From contig OX243828.1 of assembly GCA_945859605.1 (NCBI GenBank), positions 22,594,609 to 22,658,608 on the forward strand: 64,000 nucleotides of DNA, written 5' to 3'. Below, in pieces: positions 12,301-27,300 of this stretch. The position numbers and the translations under genes are program-made. The stretch comes from Lumbricus rubellus. Taxonomy: Eukaryota > Annelida > Clitellata > Crassiclitellata > Lumbricidae. Below the pieces are notes generated by a model, which was not told where the DNA came from, ran no database searches, and was given only the letters and a program-made list of their open reading frames with translations. Every line of letters begins with the position of its first letter. Positions within the stretch are counted from its first letter, which is position 1.

Positions 12301-15300
12301 ATTCGACCGGGGTTGGACTGGGAGCACACCTAAATAGAAACCTTGAAGGAGCGCTATATCAAATTCTCAGTAAATAAATAAATAAAAGACCGATTACAAA
12401 GCTGAGAATGCTGCTGAAAATCAACACTGAATTTCACGTGTAGATTTCGTTCATTCATTCAGAGCATTTATATAGCACCCCTTCAAGGAACTACTCAGAG
12501 GCGCTCACATAGATGCTCACAATGCAGTACACAGCCAATGACTCCATCTCTCCTGCCTAAGCAGAAAGAAAAAATGAAAAAATGAACTTGTTACAAGCAG
12601 TAAAGCTCAAATTCTCCGGCTTACGATCTCCAGAGTTTCATTCGGCTTTGGCATCTCCGTCGTAACGAGTTCATCCCAGACGGGGTCCAACGTCTTCTTC
12701 TTGATGCTTGTCACATATCGTTTGCGGCCACCGACCTTCACCTCACAGAAAGGGTCGCTGAACCCTAAGCAACATGCAAGAAAAGTTTCAGCATGTAAGA
12801 AAAGCTCAATAATTATTTATTAATATACACTAAATAAATATTATTCAAATAATATAAATAAATAAATAAATTTTATTCCAATAAATATAAATAAATAAAT
12901 ATTATTCAAATAAAAATAAAAACTTCGTTGGACAACGCAATGGTGCTTTACATGCAACGTTGTTTGCCTATGTCACAGAGTTCTTAAAAACAGGTTGCAA
13001 AAAATGCTGAACTAGCACAGCAAAGTTGAAAGTTGAAAAAGCAATGACGATGAAATAATTCAGAAAGTCTTACTGCAGAAGCATTTTTCTCATCAACTTT
13101 AACGTGCACAAAACCTAAGCAGCCACGGCCCAATAGCGTTTTTCAATAAGGTCTACAGCAGAAAATACCTGAACTGTTTGCTGGATATTTCTTTAGGAAA
13201 CACAAGAGTCTCCCTACAGGACAGAGGGATTGAAAATGCGATTTTTTGCATATGTGTAACATATAGATGGGCCGTATCAAATAAGTAAGTAAGCAAGAAA
13301 GTCAGTCAGTCAGTCAGTAAGTAAGTAAGTAAGAAAGCACGCAAGTAGGATGTCCTTACAACATTACAAAATTACTGAGAGCAATTCAGTTACCATTACG
13401 ATCCATAGGAACCAATTTCCTTGCGCGTACGATCTTCATCTCAACCATGCCACCAACGTCAGCTGGCATATTCGATGATCGTCTTGACTTTGCCTTCTGA
13501 AATACATCAGCAAAAACATTCTTTGAAACTCTTCTCCATATATTACTGATGCAGTATCCTACATTTCTGAAAACACGCTGTTGCTACTTTATACTCGAAT
13601 CATACAATAAAACTGAATTAAATTTAGGATATGTAATATATAATTATATAATATATATTTGTATATGAATATAACTCCTTTTATCGAGTATGATGAACAT
13701 TGAACATGCTTACCTTTTCGATTGGAGTTTGAGGTTTGGAGCTCAACTGTGTGGATAGATTAGATGTAGCAGCATCTAAAATACAATGCAAAAAGTGCAC
13801 AGAGATACACAATGAGAAACACACACACACACATGACTGATTGCTATGCCACCAAACCATTGTTTTTACGATCGCACTTCAAATGTTGAGGAGCTCCACA
13901 AATTTTGGTCCACATAAAAATGCTGAGAATGACTAACTATAGCAAACAGATCAACACGCCCACCTTTGAGGTCTAACACTCACTGATAACAATAACAAAA
14001 GAGAGAAACAAAGTATTAGGTATGTGGACTTGTAATAGCGCCCTTCAAGATTTCTACTCAGAGGCGCTCCCGACTGCAGCGCGAGCACTGCACCGAAGTT
14101 TCACGCCAAAGTGCTGAGCAATTGCGAGTAAAGAACTTGCCAAGGGTCCCAACGTGGCGACTTGAGGTTGATTCGAACCTTCAACCCTCCGGCTGCAAGG
14201 CAACGAAAATACCCACTACACCACAGCGCCCCACATTTAGTCTAAGAAATAGATATAATATCAACCCAAGACTACCGGTATGTATCTAGGAACTATTTCC
14301 TTAAAGTGCATACCATAAATGAAGACACATTATAACCTACCAGTCCAGCTAACCTCAAAGCCATCAGCTCAGTCTGTAACTTACTTGAAGGCTGACCAAC
14401 ACATGGAATTGGTGTGAAGATGGCGGTTACACAGATTGTTCCAAGTGTTGCGTCCCCCGCAGCATCCTGAGCCATCAGGTTGTAACCAAGATTCAGATTC
14501 TTTCGAATCAAAAATGGTCTCTCCTGAAATAAAAAGAAGTTATATCCACAATTTAATTGTATTTCTTTTTTCAGTGGTGGGTTAGTAGCGAGCGCTCCAG
14601 GGTAGGTTTGTTGAAGGGGTGCTATATAAGTTCATAGCATGAATGAATGAATTTAGATTATAATTCTAAATCCACATCCAAATCAGATCCAAAAAGTTAA
14701 TGCAGTTCAACGTGATTCAATCATTTAACACTGAGCTGTAATGTTTTCCCAGTCAATTTGAGTGCACTTTTGTCTTTAAAGGGTTAATTATCTACACTAG
14801 AGAGTAACAATGTGGACAGTACAGCAGTCTTAAAGATGCTGTTGAAGTAAGTAAACAAAATTATGCCAACTGCAAATCACAGCTTAGTTTATTTCGAAAA
14901 TCACATTTATGTATTACGTGGACCTAACATATCGTAAACGTTCTGGTGTACCAAAGCTCTATAGTTTTTTCTATACCAAATATAGTTCCGGCGAATCAAC
15001 TCTAGATTGGTGTACTAAACTTAGTTATTATCTGCCACCATTATTCAAAGCAAACTGCATCCTGTTTGGCATCACACAAGTTGAAAAACTCATGAAACTG
15101 AAGCATAGGCGTAGGAGACGGGGTCCAGAGAATTTCGGGCAAGTCTGGTTTTCGGGCAAGTCTGGTTTTCGGGCAAGCAGACCAGGAAAAATAAAAATCT
15201 ATTTAAAATTTTCGGAAGATTTCGACCGGACAACTAAAAAAAGGCCTTCAGAATTTTCGGGCTTGCCCCCCCACTCCTGAAATGTCTGAACTGAAGACAC

Positions 15301-18300
15301 TTTGTCAAACCTGACTGAGAAGAATATGAGCAGAACCAAGGAAGTCGTCTTCACTGATGCTCCGTCCATCCCAGTCGTACACGACAAACGACAGAACGGC
15401 CTTAAACATAAAAACGTCTCAAGTTTCATCTCAAACATCTTGTGGGGCGCGATGGTGTAGTGGTGGTGTCGTTGCCTTGGAGCCGGAAGGTACGAGGTTC
15501 GAATCCACCCTCAAGCCACCGCGCAGGGACCTTGGGCAAGACTTCACTCGCAATTGCTCAGCGCTTCGGCGTGAAAATTTGATGCAGTGTCCGCTCTGCA
15601 TTCGGGAGCGCCTCTGAGTAGAGAGGGCTTGAAGGGGCGCTAAAACAAGTGCACATACAAACAAATCAATAGTCAAATCTTACCTTGTCAAAATTCATCA
15701 TTGCTCATTATAATTAATATTCAGGTTCACTCATAAATATTCAAGTCATACTCATTAGTATTCAGGTTTTGCTCATTGTTATTCAGGTTTCACTGATTAA
15801 TATTCAGGATTACTCATAACATAAATACTCAGGTTTGACTCCGAAATTTTCGGATTTCACTCATTAAACTTGCTTCTGTGGGAGATACGCATAAACTACG
15901 AACGCACTTGTGGTGAGACCTAATTTAAAGTGCACTGCACTTGGAATACCTCATGGTCATAAAGGCTCGACAGTGACTAAAAACCAATTCAAGACATATA
16001 AAATTGCTATATAACAAATAAAATAAATAAATAAAATCATACTGTGAAAAGACTAACTTGTTAGTAATTTGCCAATGTTCTTCAAAGTCAAACGTCTACT
16101 AAATAGTCAATTCAAGGTTGATTGGCTCATTCGTAACACATACACAAGTTGAACAGTCAAATAAGTTTCTGCGGTCAGTTTAATTGTAGGCTATGGATGG
16201 ACGAGGATTACCTTGGAGATATCTTTGACAATGACTTCGGCGCTGACTTCCCATTTAGGATTTCGTGTGTGTGGCACGTAATGAGTACATTTTAGCTGCA
16301 ACAGTATACATACAGGGTGGCCCAAAAAAAGTGATAACACCTCGTATAATATAACATAATTAATTCAAATTTGTTTAGACTATATCCATAATAGCTTAAA
16401 TAGTTCGCTAATCTACTTAGCTACCTGTTTATGCATATGACGTCATTATTACGACAATTTCCGGCCGCCTTTTTTTATTTTTTATTTGCCAATCGTCAAC
16501 TTCTGCGTGTTTTGAAGATATTTTAACCAGAATGACACAAATCACAGCAAAATACCGTATTCTGATTAAAAGTTTGCGAATTGAGAAACATTGAAGAGCA
16601 AGGCGAATGAAAAATGAGTTTTCAAACAAAGCCCGGTGTATAGCTAGTGTCAGTCACGTTATAAAAAATTGATAACGACGGGTACAACAGAACGTCGACC
16701 AACGCTCAACCAAAATTGCAAATTAAAACGTTTGCAATGCAGTCAGCAGCTACTTGAACGGTTTCATCATGACAGAAGCAGGCCTATATGAACCATCTGG
16801 TTTAGAGACGAAAAGACATTCATCGTTGCCACGCTGGGTAAAAATTCTCAAAATGATCGTGTTTATTCAGTTGAATCAAAGAAAAGGCAAGTTTCAGAAA
16901 AGGGACTTATACGAGAACGTGAACATTTCAGCCGCGGTATCATGGTATCAGTTGGTGCTTCTCGCTTAAAAAGTTGTTGAGAAGCAACGGGGACACATTG
17001 AACATGTTTTATGATTAGCGTAATTACTAATTGACATACAGCAGTAAATTACTAAACGTTATATTAATTCAATTATATTAAAAGACCCTTTGATACGAGA
17101 TGTTATCACTTTTTCTGGGCCACCCGGTATATATAAATTTACATCGTTAACATTGCTTTCTCATTTCTTCATGCATAGGGTTGAAAGGAACATGTTTAGA
17201 TTAAACACGGTACAGGAAACCGAAAAAGACGCATTAAATGGCTCACTAAAAATACCAAAAACGAAAAGTGACATTCGAAATCTGTATGAATAAGCAGATC
17301 GAATTGCTTTACTTGCGTGAATAAAGTATCCACTAACTCAATGACTACATTTTTGACAGTTTTCGCACTTTAGCTCACAAGACCAGTTGAATTAATCAAA
17401 TTTAATCAATTAATAGTGGCTAAATTTAGGAGATTAATTGATTAAAATATTTTCAATCAGTATCATCTCTAAAGAATACACTTACTTACTTACTCATTTA
17501 GATTGACAACAAAGACACTACAATGTCCTATGAAGAGCATGGCATCTATCTAAAGCGACCTCTCACCTTTTTGCCTCCAATGTAGATAACACAGTACGGA
17601 TCAGAAAATCCATTTGTGTCGAGACCGAGAAGATTGACACCGTTGTGAAGACAGATGTAAATGACTCCACCAACTGTCAACATCAAACCAAAAGCTTAGT
17701 CCGCAGCATGCTAGAGTAAATTACAAATACTAGCGGTAATAACATATAAAGAACAATAAATAAATGTCTTGCTAAGGAATCCAACGTTCATTGCACGTCA
17801 AGATAAAAAAAATGCCTTAAGATTTCTGCCCACTGGGCCTCCTAGATAGCACATCCATAATGAATACGCAGACTGCACACTGGACGCTAAAATGCCGATG
17901 GAGAACACAAGTCACATGCCCTCAAAACCTCCTTGTTGCTCTCTGTTCGCTCTTTCTAAGGTCTTCTGAAGGCTTTTCTTATTTACCAGTACCAGGTTTG
18001 GAGCACCTCTGAGTAGAGATACTGAAGGGCGCTATATAAATTTAAGTCACTGATTGAGAGAGTGATTGATTGATTAACACTTCATGCTCATGGCAAATAA
18101 GGTCAGCCTAAGGGTATGGCTCTCTGTTCATCGCACGCAGTATCTCTGCAGGAAGAGAAGAATACATCATTTAATGTAAAGAAAATAAATAAATAATTAC
18201 AAAATTCATTTACTGGTGTGCCCGATCAAACGTCTTACCAGAGTCAGTGGCTGTCATCTCAACCTTTCCTTCTTCAATCGATTTCTCGATGTTCGGTAGA

Positions 18301-21300
18301 TCCGTGCGTTGCAACGACATGTTCAGCTTCACGATTTCGTTTTCGTCGATCTGCTTCGTCAGAGGCAGCGAGCACCTGAAAAAAACACGTATCAATAATT
18401 TAAAAAACTTAGAACAGGTTCTTTGTTTGTATTTGCAATTGTTATAGTGCCTCTTCAAGCTATCTACTCAGAGGCGCTCCCGACTGCAGAGCGGACACTG
18501 CATCGGAGTTTCACGCCGAAGCGCTGAGCAATTACGATTGAAGGACTTGCCCAAGGTCCTTACGCGGCGACTTCAGGTGGATTCGAACCTGCCACCTTTC
18601 GGCTGCAAGGCGACAAACAATACCCACTACAACATCGCGCCCCACTAGGCCATTTCAAAAATGTATGGGAGAAAAATATTTTTAAAAATTACATGGTGCC
18701 CCCCTCCTATGTTGTTTCTTATGGCAAAATATGAATGTATACCAAATTTTAGGTCATTTTGTGGTGTTTTGACCCCCGCCCAACACGATCAACTGATTTA
18801 GTTGATAAATCATTGTTTTCCTACACTATAATCATGACAAAATTGTTTGTAGTAGCTTATAAGATGGTTTACTATACAGAGAAGACAAACTACATATATA
18901 GTAGTTTGGCTATAGTGTACACCCCACTTTGCTAAGCTGACTAGACAAAAATTAGCATAATGGTTCAATATTATTTATGTAGGATAGCATTTGATGTACT
19001 TATATGGCCATTTATGTAGTGCCCTAAAAAGAATCTCACGAAGGTGCTTAACGTAGCTACCCAACAGATAGTGTAGTGGTTAATGTGCTGGACTGTCAAT
19101 TGAGATGTTTGGGGTTAAAATCTCTACCGGTGAAGAAATTTGGCTTGAGATTGCTTTTTCTCTTGATCTAGCCAACTCAGGTATAATTAGTACGCTGACA
19201 CTGTTGGTAGAGAGACGAAGCTAGCAACCTCATATGCTGAGACTAAGAAAATGAAGGTGCTGAACCTTCCTACCCACGGCTAGATTAAAGGACACTCTGT
19301 TTCTTACCTGTCTTCAAAAATCATGCAACAGACATACAGTAGCTCAATTTACTAAGGAATTTTCTTGAGAACTAATGTTAACATACTATTAACATTCTGC
19401 AGATCCAGGAAACCGATAGAAAAAATGCAATCACTTTTTGAGCAGTTTTATAAATGGAGACATGGATGGTCTAGAATCTAAGAAACCCTGGAGTAAAATA
19501 GTAAGAATTTGTTAGCACCTTTGATTTTCAAATATGAGACTGGACAATCCGATCTCAAACCTTGCCAGAGACTGTGTTGTCAACAAGACTTGACTTTTAA
19601 CATCAATGACAAGCTACAAAATGACAAAAACAATCACATTAATTATAATCACATTAAGCAGAACCTGACTGCAGCATAAGCAGACCGATTTGTAGTTGGA
19701 CAGTATCTAATTAAGACAGTAATAATAATTAAGACAGTAGTAATAATAATACTTGTTAAGTAATTCAAACTGATAATTACACAGAAAGATTACATTACAG
19801 AGTAGTAACAGATGATAACCTGTCTAAGAGAAGCCGAATTCAACTGTATGGCAGCCTGCAAGGTGTCCATACAGCCCACTGATCATTTTACTATTTGTTT
19901 GTTTGTGCACTTGTTATAGCACCCCTTCAAGCTCTCTCTACTCAGAGGCGCTCCCGAATGCAGAGCAGACACTGCATCGGAGTTTCACGCCGAAGCGCTG
20001 AGCAATTGTGAGTGAAGGACTTGCCCAAGGTCCTTACGCGGCAAGGTGGATTTGAACCTCGAATCTTCCGGCTCCAAGGCAACGATGCCACCACTACACT
20101 ACCGCGCCCCACTATTGACCTCTAGAGAGTGGAAGGTTTAGTCAACCTTGCGGGGCTAGCAGGTTTCGAATCCATGTCCTGCTGATCTTCATGCCTGCGC
20201 GTTACCATTCAACCACTTCCGCGTCTGTTGCTCTAACTATTAATGAACTTCCAACCTCAAGTTAAATAATTGAAAGACGATTACAAAGCATGGGTTTCAC
20301 TCTAAACATAAAGGAAGTGCATCTCTTGCACAGTTTCAAAGATGTCAAGCCTGTTTTGCAATTGCATACTATGATCTCCTAATTGCATATTTTTACTATT
20401 TTGTGTACTTGCACACGATAAAGATGTACTCATGTGATTTCCCACAGTGCGTTTGCAGGCGATTCAATAACGTACATACCCACTCACTCACTCACTCACT
20501 CACTCACTCACTCACTCACTCACTTAATAATAGGTAGTTCCATGACTGATTAAAAACCTTATCAGTTTTCATGTTGTAGATGAGAAATGAGTCTTTGTGA
20601 ATCCACGGTTCTGATCTCTGCACCATCGGTATATGACTCTCCTGGCTTCCAATATTCACAACACAGAATCTCGAATCGTCCATGAGATCTGAACAAGTAC
20701 AGGATCACGCAGAATCTCAACATCTGACCAAACAAAGTCACCATAAATACAAGACGAACACACTACACTACGACTGTACATAGGATGCTAAGCACATTCG
20801 TATATATATGAATTCGTGCATAAAATTGTACATATGCATTATGCATGTATTACAGGGGCGGATCCAGAGGGGCCAATCCGGACATGGCCCCCCAATTTAG
20901 AAAATGTATCGCGACCCCCACATTTGGTTTCAAGGAGCATATAATCTGGTATATTTTCAAGGATTTGGACTTAATTACTAAAAAGGGGGAAAAAGGTCAA
21001 CTTTTGGTGGATGAAATGGTATAATGATTTTCCCAAAAATTTCGCAAGTGGACTAAAAAAAGTCATGAACTTTTTTGGCGGATACGAATTTTTTTTTTCC
21101 CCAGACCCAAGGCCAAGAATTTTTGCCCCCCCCCATCCCGGTCAAAAGTTTCTGTATCCGCCCTTGATGTATTATTGAACGCATGCACGACTGTATTATT
21201 CATCTAATACACTCAGTTACTCTGCAATTCATTACACCCTCTCCAGTTATCTTTGGACATCTCCTAGTTTAAAGCATTAATAAAATATAAGAAATGGCAT

Positions 21301-24300
21301 GAAAACTTAATCACTACATTGTCTTGATAAATAACTTATCTTGTGTAACACTGCATGCTAGTACCTTTCTGATACTTTCACATAGCTGCTACATAAATAA
21401 CAAAACATACCGACCGAGAGATATTTTGACAAACAAAATGATATCATATACATGGTATATTCACTTTTCATTTACGCCTGCTGTCATAATGTTAGCATAC
21501 TCAGTTATTGAGCCATTGCCAAATTTGTCCTTGATTTAGTCCCCCAGTAACTAGTAAATTAAATGATTTTGATGCCAATGAAGCAGTGATTATGAAACCA
21601 AATAAAGCATTATTAATATTATTGTTAATAAAACAGGCATAATCTATTTAAGCAAATCAGATTTGTGAAAAACCTGCCTATATGATTACTGGAATTGGTC
21701 TTGTCCTTTTTTCCTTTCTCTGGCAAAAGACAAATGCATGAATTAGAAAAATTGTTCGTTACATTACACACTTGTAAGGCTTTGGTTAACATGAAGCTAA
21801 TTAGCAAACATACAAGAATACATGCAGACCAAATCTGTTTACATACTATTCACTACATTCATTCATTACATGCATTTATATAGCGCCTCTTCAAGAGGAC
21901 TACTCTGAGTAGATGGCAATGAAGAGACGCTATATAAGTGCTCCTAATAAAATAAATAAATAAATACCCTACTGCAGTCCGAAGTTCATTATTTATCCTG
22001 CATTCCTGCTCCACACATGCACAACAATTATAAATCGAGCATTAATTTAAGCAAATAATAGAATTCTGAGTGACGAAATAAAAATGGCCAACTGTAACAC
22101 ATAAATTATGGATTCGTAATTTGGTTCACCATACAATACATGCAGCCATGCAAAAGTACATTCATGCTCGACTAGAGTAAATCACGCAGGTCAAGATGCA
22201 TACGAAACCAAAAACTATGAATGCATCATTGCATATCTAAAATACCATCTTGTCACTCATCCATGTCATTAACAGTTGTATACCAACAACCCAAAGCCCA
22301 TGGTCCAAAAAATCATTACAATAGCAGACAGCGTTCGTGCTGTCACAGAAGACACAGGTCTGCGATATTTTGAATACTTCAGAATTTTAGGCCACGCAAA
22401 CAAAATCAGCCTACCTTGTGATTTCTGATATTCTCCATGAATTGAAAACGTCAGAACACCTATTGCTAAAATTAAAAAACGAAACACGTAAAGCATTTAT
22501 GAGTTCAATTAGTTTAAATAACTAATTAGCTTAATTAGTTTGTCCAGCAAATAAGGTCAAGCCATGACGAATTTGAAAATTATATTACAATACACGACAC
22601 ATTTGAATATATTACAATACGTGACAGATTTGAAAATATTACAATATGTGACAGATTTGAAAATATCACAATATGTGACAGATTTGAAAATATTACAATA
22701 TGTGACAGATTAGAAAATGTCACAATACGTGACAGATTTTAAAACATTACTATATGTGACAGATTGAAAATATGACAATACATGACACATTTGAAAATAT
22801 TACAAACGTAACAGAATTGAAAATATTGCAATACGTGACAGATTTATTTTAAAATGTTACAATAATTTAAATATGACAGATTTAAAACTGCAATTAATCT
22901 CATCTCATCCATTGGTTGACTTAGTGATTGATTGATTGACTGTTTGATTGATTGAATGAATAGTAAAATATTCTGAGCGTCAACTGATAGTGAATGAGTG
23001 AATGACTGGCTATTCGACCACAAAAAGTCAGACGATCAGACGACTGACTGAATGATTGATGACAATGAATAGTAAAAGTCTGAACAACAATTGCCGGGCA
23101 GATAAAAAACCCTTAAAAAACTAATCAATATTTACAACCAGCAGGTCGAGGACATATGGCCGCTATGCAGAAAACATTTACATTCACACTAAACTAAAGC
23201 AACTGCTGCACAGACTGCAGTGATTGACTGAATGATTGATCACATGATTGACCGAATGATTGATCACATGATTAACTGAATGATTGATCACATGATTGGC
23301 TGAATGACTGATCACATGATTGACTGAATGATTGATCACATGATTGACTGAATGATTGATCACATGATTGACTGAATGATTGATCACATGATTGACTGAA
23401 TGATTGATCACATGATTGACTGAATGATTGATCACATGATTGACTGAATGATCGATCACATGATTGACTGAATAATCGATCACATGATTGACTGAATGAT
23501 TGATCACATGATTGACTGAATGATTGATCACATGATTGACTGAATGATTGATCACATGATTGACTGAATGATTGATCACATGACTGACTGAATGATTGAT
23601 CACATGATTGACTGAATGATTGATCACATGATTGACTGAATGATTGATCACATGATCAACTGAATGATTGATCACATGATTGACTGAATGATTGATCACA
23701 TGATCGACTGAATGATTGATCACATGATTGACTGAATGATTGATCACATGATTGATCAAATGATTAACTGAATGATTGATCACATGATTGACTGAATGAT
23801 TGATCACATGATTAAGTGACAGAAAAAAAGAAGCCCAGTGAGGAAAGAACTTCAATCAGCACAATTTAATACATGAAAAATAGTTCATTTATTTTAAGCA
23901 AAGCTATGCAGGTAGACATTGTAGAGTTGTCAAATGCAAATAAAGACAACTTACTTAATATTAACACGTTGGCCCCGAGGGACGTGTTAACATGTCCCAA
24001 ATTGAGTCATTTAATACAGCAAATCAGCGGCCGTGTTAAAATACTAAAATCATTGTCATTATTATTGTCATTATCATCTTGGGGAAGACATTTTGGACAA
24101 CACACTGGCATGGAGATCAGTGGAGTCAAGTTCAATTCTCGAAGCCCCCCCCCCCCCCCCCCGTAGGATAGACGTGCTTTGTAGGACGCTATTAGCGACA
24201 TTGTATTGCACGCCGTAGACCTGTTTTGTTAGTAGTTAAGATTGATGTTAATTAACTTTGTTACATGCAATCAAATTTTGTTGTTTCAGTTTTTAAAATG

Positions 24301-27300
24301 AACTAAGATTATTATGTTTATTGATTATTAAAATTACCCCGGTATACACATCACTTTAAAGATATTTTATGCGTCATAAGAAACACTTGAAAACAACAGA
24401 ATACTGGAACCTCAGAGGTTCTGTGGTACGTACCAAGAGCCTTAGGCTGCGGTTTGGACAGGACTTTCGTAGGTCCTGTTGAGGTTGTGTTGAAATCCAG
24501 TTTTCCTGGATCTACCAAAGCCTCGCTGAAACCGTTCATAACGAGGTGGTAAATCCACGTCTTCAGAAACGGAATTTCGATCACGGGAATCGCTCTTAAC
24601 GTGCGAATCGAAAACGAAACGTCTGGCCTAATCAAACAGAATGCAAAAATACCATATGATTATAAACCAAGAGATAGTTTGACCAAACAAATTATGGTAT
24701 ACCATGGTATATACACTTGCTCATATACGCCTGATGATGTCATTATTCGTTGGTACTTTGTGGGGCGCGGTGGTGTAGTGGTGACGTCGTTGCCTTGGAG
24801 CCGGAAGGTTTGAGGTTCAGATCCACCTCGCCGCATAAAGACCTTGGGCAAGTCTCACAATTGCTCGGCACTTCGGCGTGAAACTCCAATGCAGTGTCCG
24901 CTCTGCATTCGGAAGCGCCTCTGAGTAGAGAGAGAGAGAGAGCTTGAAGGGGCGCTATAACAAGCGCACATACAAACAAACAAACAGCATCAGTTACATC
25001 AGTCGATCGACTCGAACTCACTTCTCCAGGAAAGATACGGAGGTGGAAGAGATGTGCGGAAAAGGTGCGTCCATATCAAGACGCACGACCATTTGCATCA
25101 GACCGGAAAGACTCAATTTCTCGACCGCGATATCAAGCACTCCCAATCTTGAAAATAGAACAGAAATACATTGAAAACAATTACATTTGATAATTATCAT
25201 CATGAGTACCAGTGAAAACAATTACATTTGATTATCATCATGAGTCCCAGTGAAAACAATTACATTTGATTAATCATCATGAGTCCCAGTGAAAACAATT
25301 ACATTTGATTAATCATCATGAGTCCCAGTGAAAACAAGTACATTTGGTTATCATCATGAGTCCCAGTGAAAACAATTACATTTGGTTATCATCATGAGTC
25401 CCAGTGAAAACAATTACATTTGATTAATCATCATGAGTCCCAGTGAAAACAATTACATTTGATTAATCATCATGAGTCCCAGTGAAAACCATTACATTTG
25501 ATTATCATCATGAGTCCCAGTGAAAACAATTACATTTGATTAATCATCATGAGTCCCAGTGAAAACAATTACATTTGATTAATCATCATGAGTCCCAGTG
25601 AAAACCATTACATTTGATTATCATCATGAGTCCCAGTGAAAACAATTACATTTGATTAATCATCATGAGTCCCAGTGAAAACAATTACATTTGATTAATC
25701 ATCATGAGTCCCAGTGAAAACAATTACATTTGATTAATCATCATGAGTCCCAGTGAAAACAATTACATTTGATTAATCATCATGAGTCCCAGTGAAAACA
25801 ATTACCGGTACATTTGATTAATCATCATGAGTCCCAGTGATCAGCAGCCATAATTATTTTTCAGAACTCAGCTGAGACCCCCAAAAAATAGAGTGAAAAA
25901 AGAGCAAGGAGCGAAATCAAAATTATTACTCATCAGGAACAACAAAAAATGCGGCACAGTCACATTATGTGTACCTTAGTTCTAAACAAAGATCGAGTGG
26001 CGCCTCCGGCGTGTGAACTCTATAGTCAGCCGCGGCTTGTATTACCTATTTTTTTAGCCGTGGCTGGGCTGGGAGCGCCTCTGAGTAGACTTCTTGAAGA
26101 GGCGCTAAATAAGTTTTCGGAATGAATGAATGAAAAAGTGACAACATTACTTTACGTGTACGTACATTAGTTCTAAACAAAAAGCGACAAAGTTACATTA
26201 CGTGTACGTACATTAGTTCTAAACAAAAAGTCACAACGTTACTTTACATGTACGTACATTAGTTCTGACCAAAAAGCGACAAAGTTACATTACGTGTACG
26301 TACATTAGTTCTAAACAAAAAGTGACAACGTTACTTTACATGTACGTACATTAGTTCTAAACAAAAAGCGACAAAGTTACATTACGTGTACGTACATTAG
26401 TTCTTAACAAAAAGTGACAACGTTACATTACGTGAACGACTGTACGTACATTAGTTATAAACAAAAAGCGACAAAGTTACGTTACGTTTACCTTGGACCG
26501 AGCTTCGCACGAAGTATCATGAGGAAGTCGTCGCAGAGCACTCCAAGGTCAACCTCAAGAACGAGCTGGAACTGATTCGCCTGCTGCAACCCGGGAGGCG
26601 GTTGCATAGCAACGGACAACGACAATGGCCGCTTGCCACAACCGACACCGTCTGCACATTCGTACACCTGGATGTATTTGATGAACGGAGTTTTGTCTCC
26701 GAAAGACAGGCTCTCCAGCTCTAAGCTTTCTACAACGGAATAAATTCAACATTGTTTACAACAGCCAAGTCAAAATATGCATAATCATGTTTGTATGTGC
26801 ACTTGTTATAGCGCCCCTTCAAGCTCTTCCTCTACTCAGAGGCGCTCCAGACTGCAGAGCGGACACTGCATCGAAGTTTCACAGCAAGCGCTGAGCAATT
26901 GTGAGTGAAGGACATGCCCATTGCCCAAAGTCCTTACACAGCGAGGTGAATTCAAACCTCGAACCTTCCGGCTTCAAGGCAACAATGCCACCACTACACC
27001 ACCACACCCCACATATGTACTGGAAATATAAAATAATATAATACAATTAACAACAAAAGACAATTCATACCTAGATATGAAGGTTTCGCATCCATCAACG
27101 ATGGATCGATCTTCTTTTTTACAATATCCGATATTGTGCTTGCACTGAACACCCACCTGCAAGATCACCATCTTCAATCGTTCAATTGTTCATTCATCAT
27201 TAAGAGAAGAAACTACATCGAAACAATGGATAACAAGAGACATGCTTTTGGAACAGACAAACAAGTATTCATTTATTCATTTAGATATCTATATAGCGCT

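Noticed and set aside
23184..23855. 223-codon repetitive ORF as a protein
   Set aside because: It is a by-product of a 24-bp satellite; it lies in an intron and has no splice or start context.
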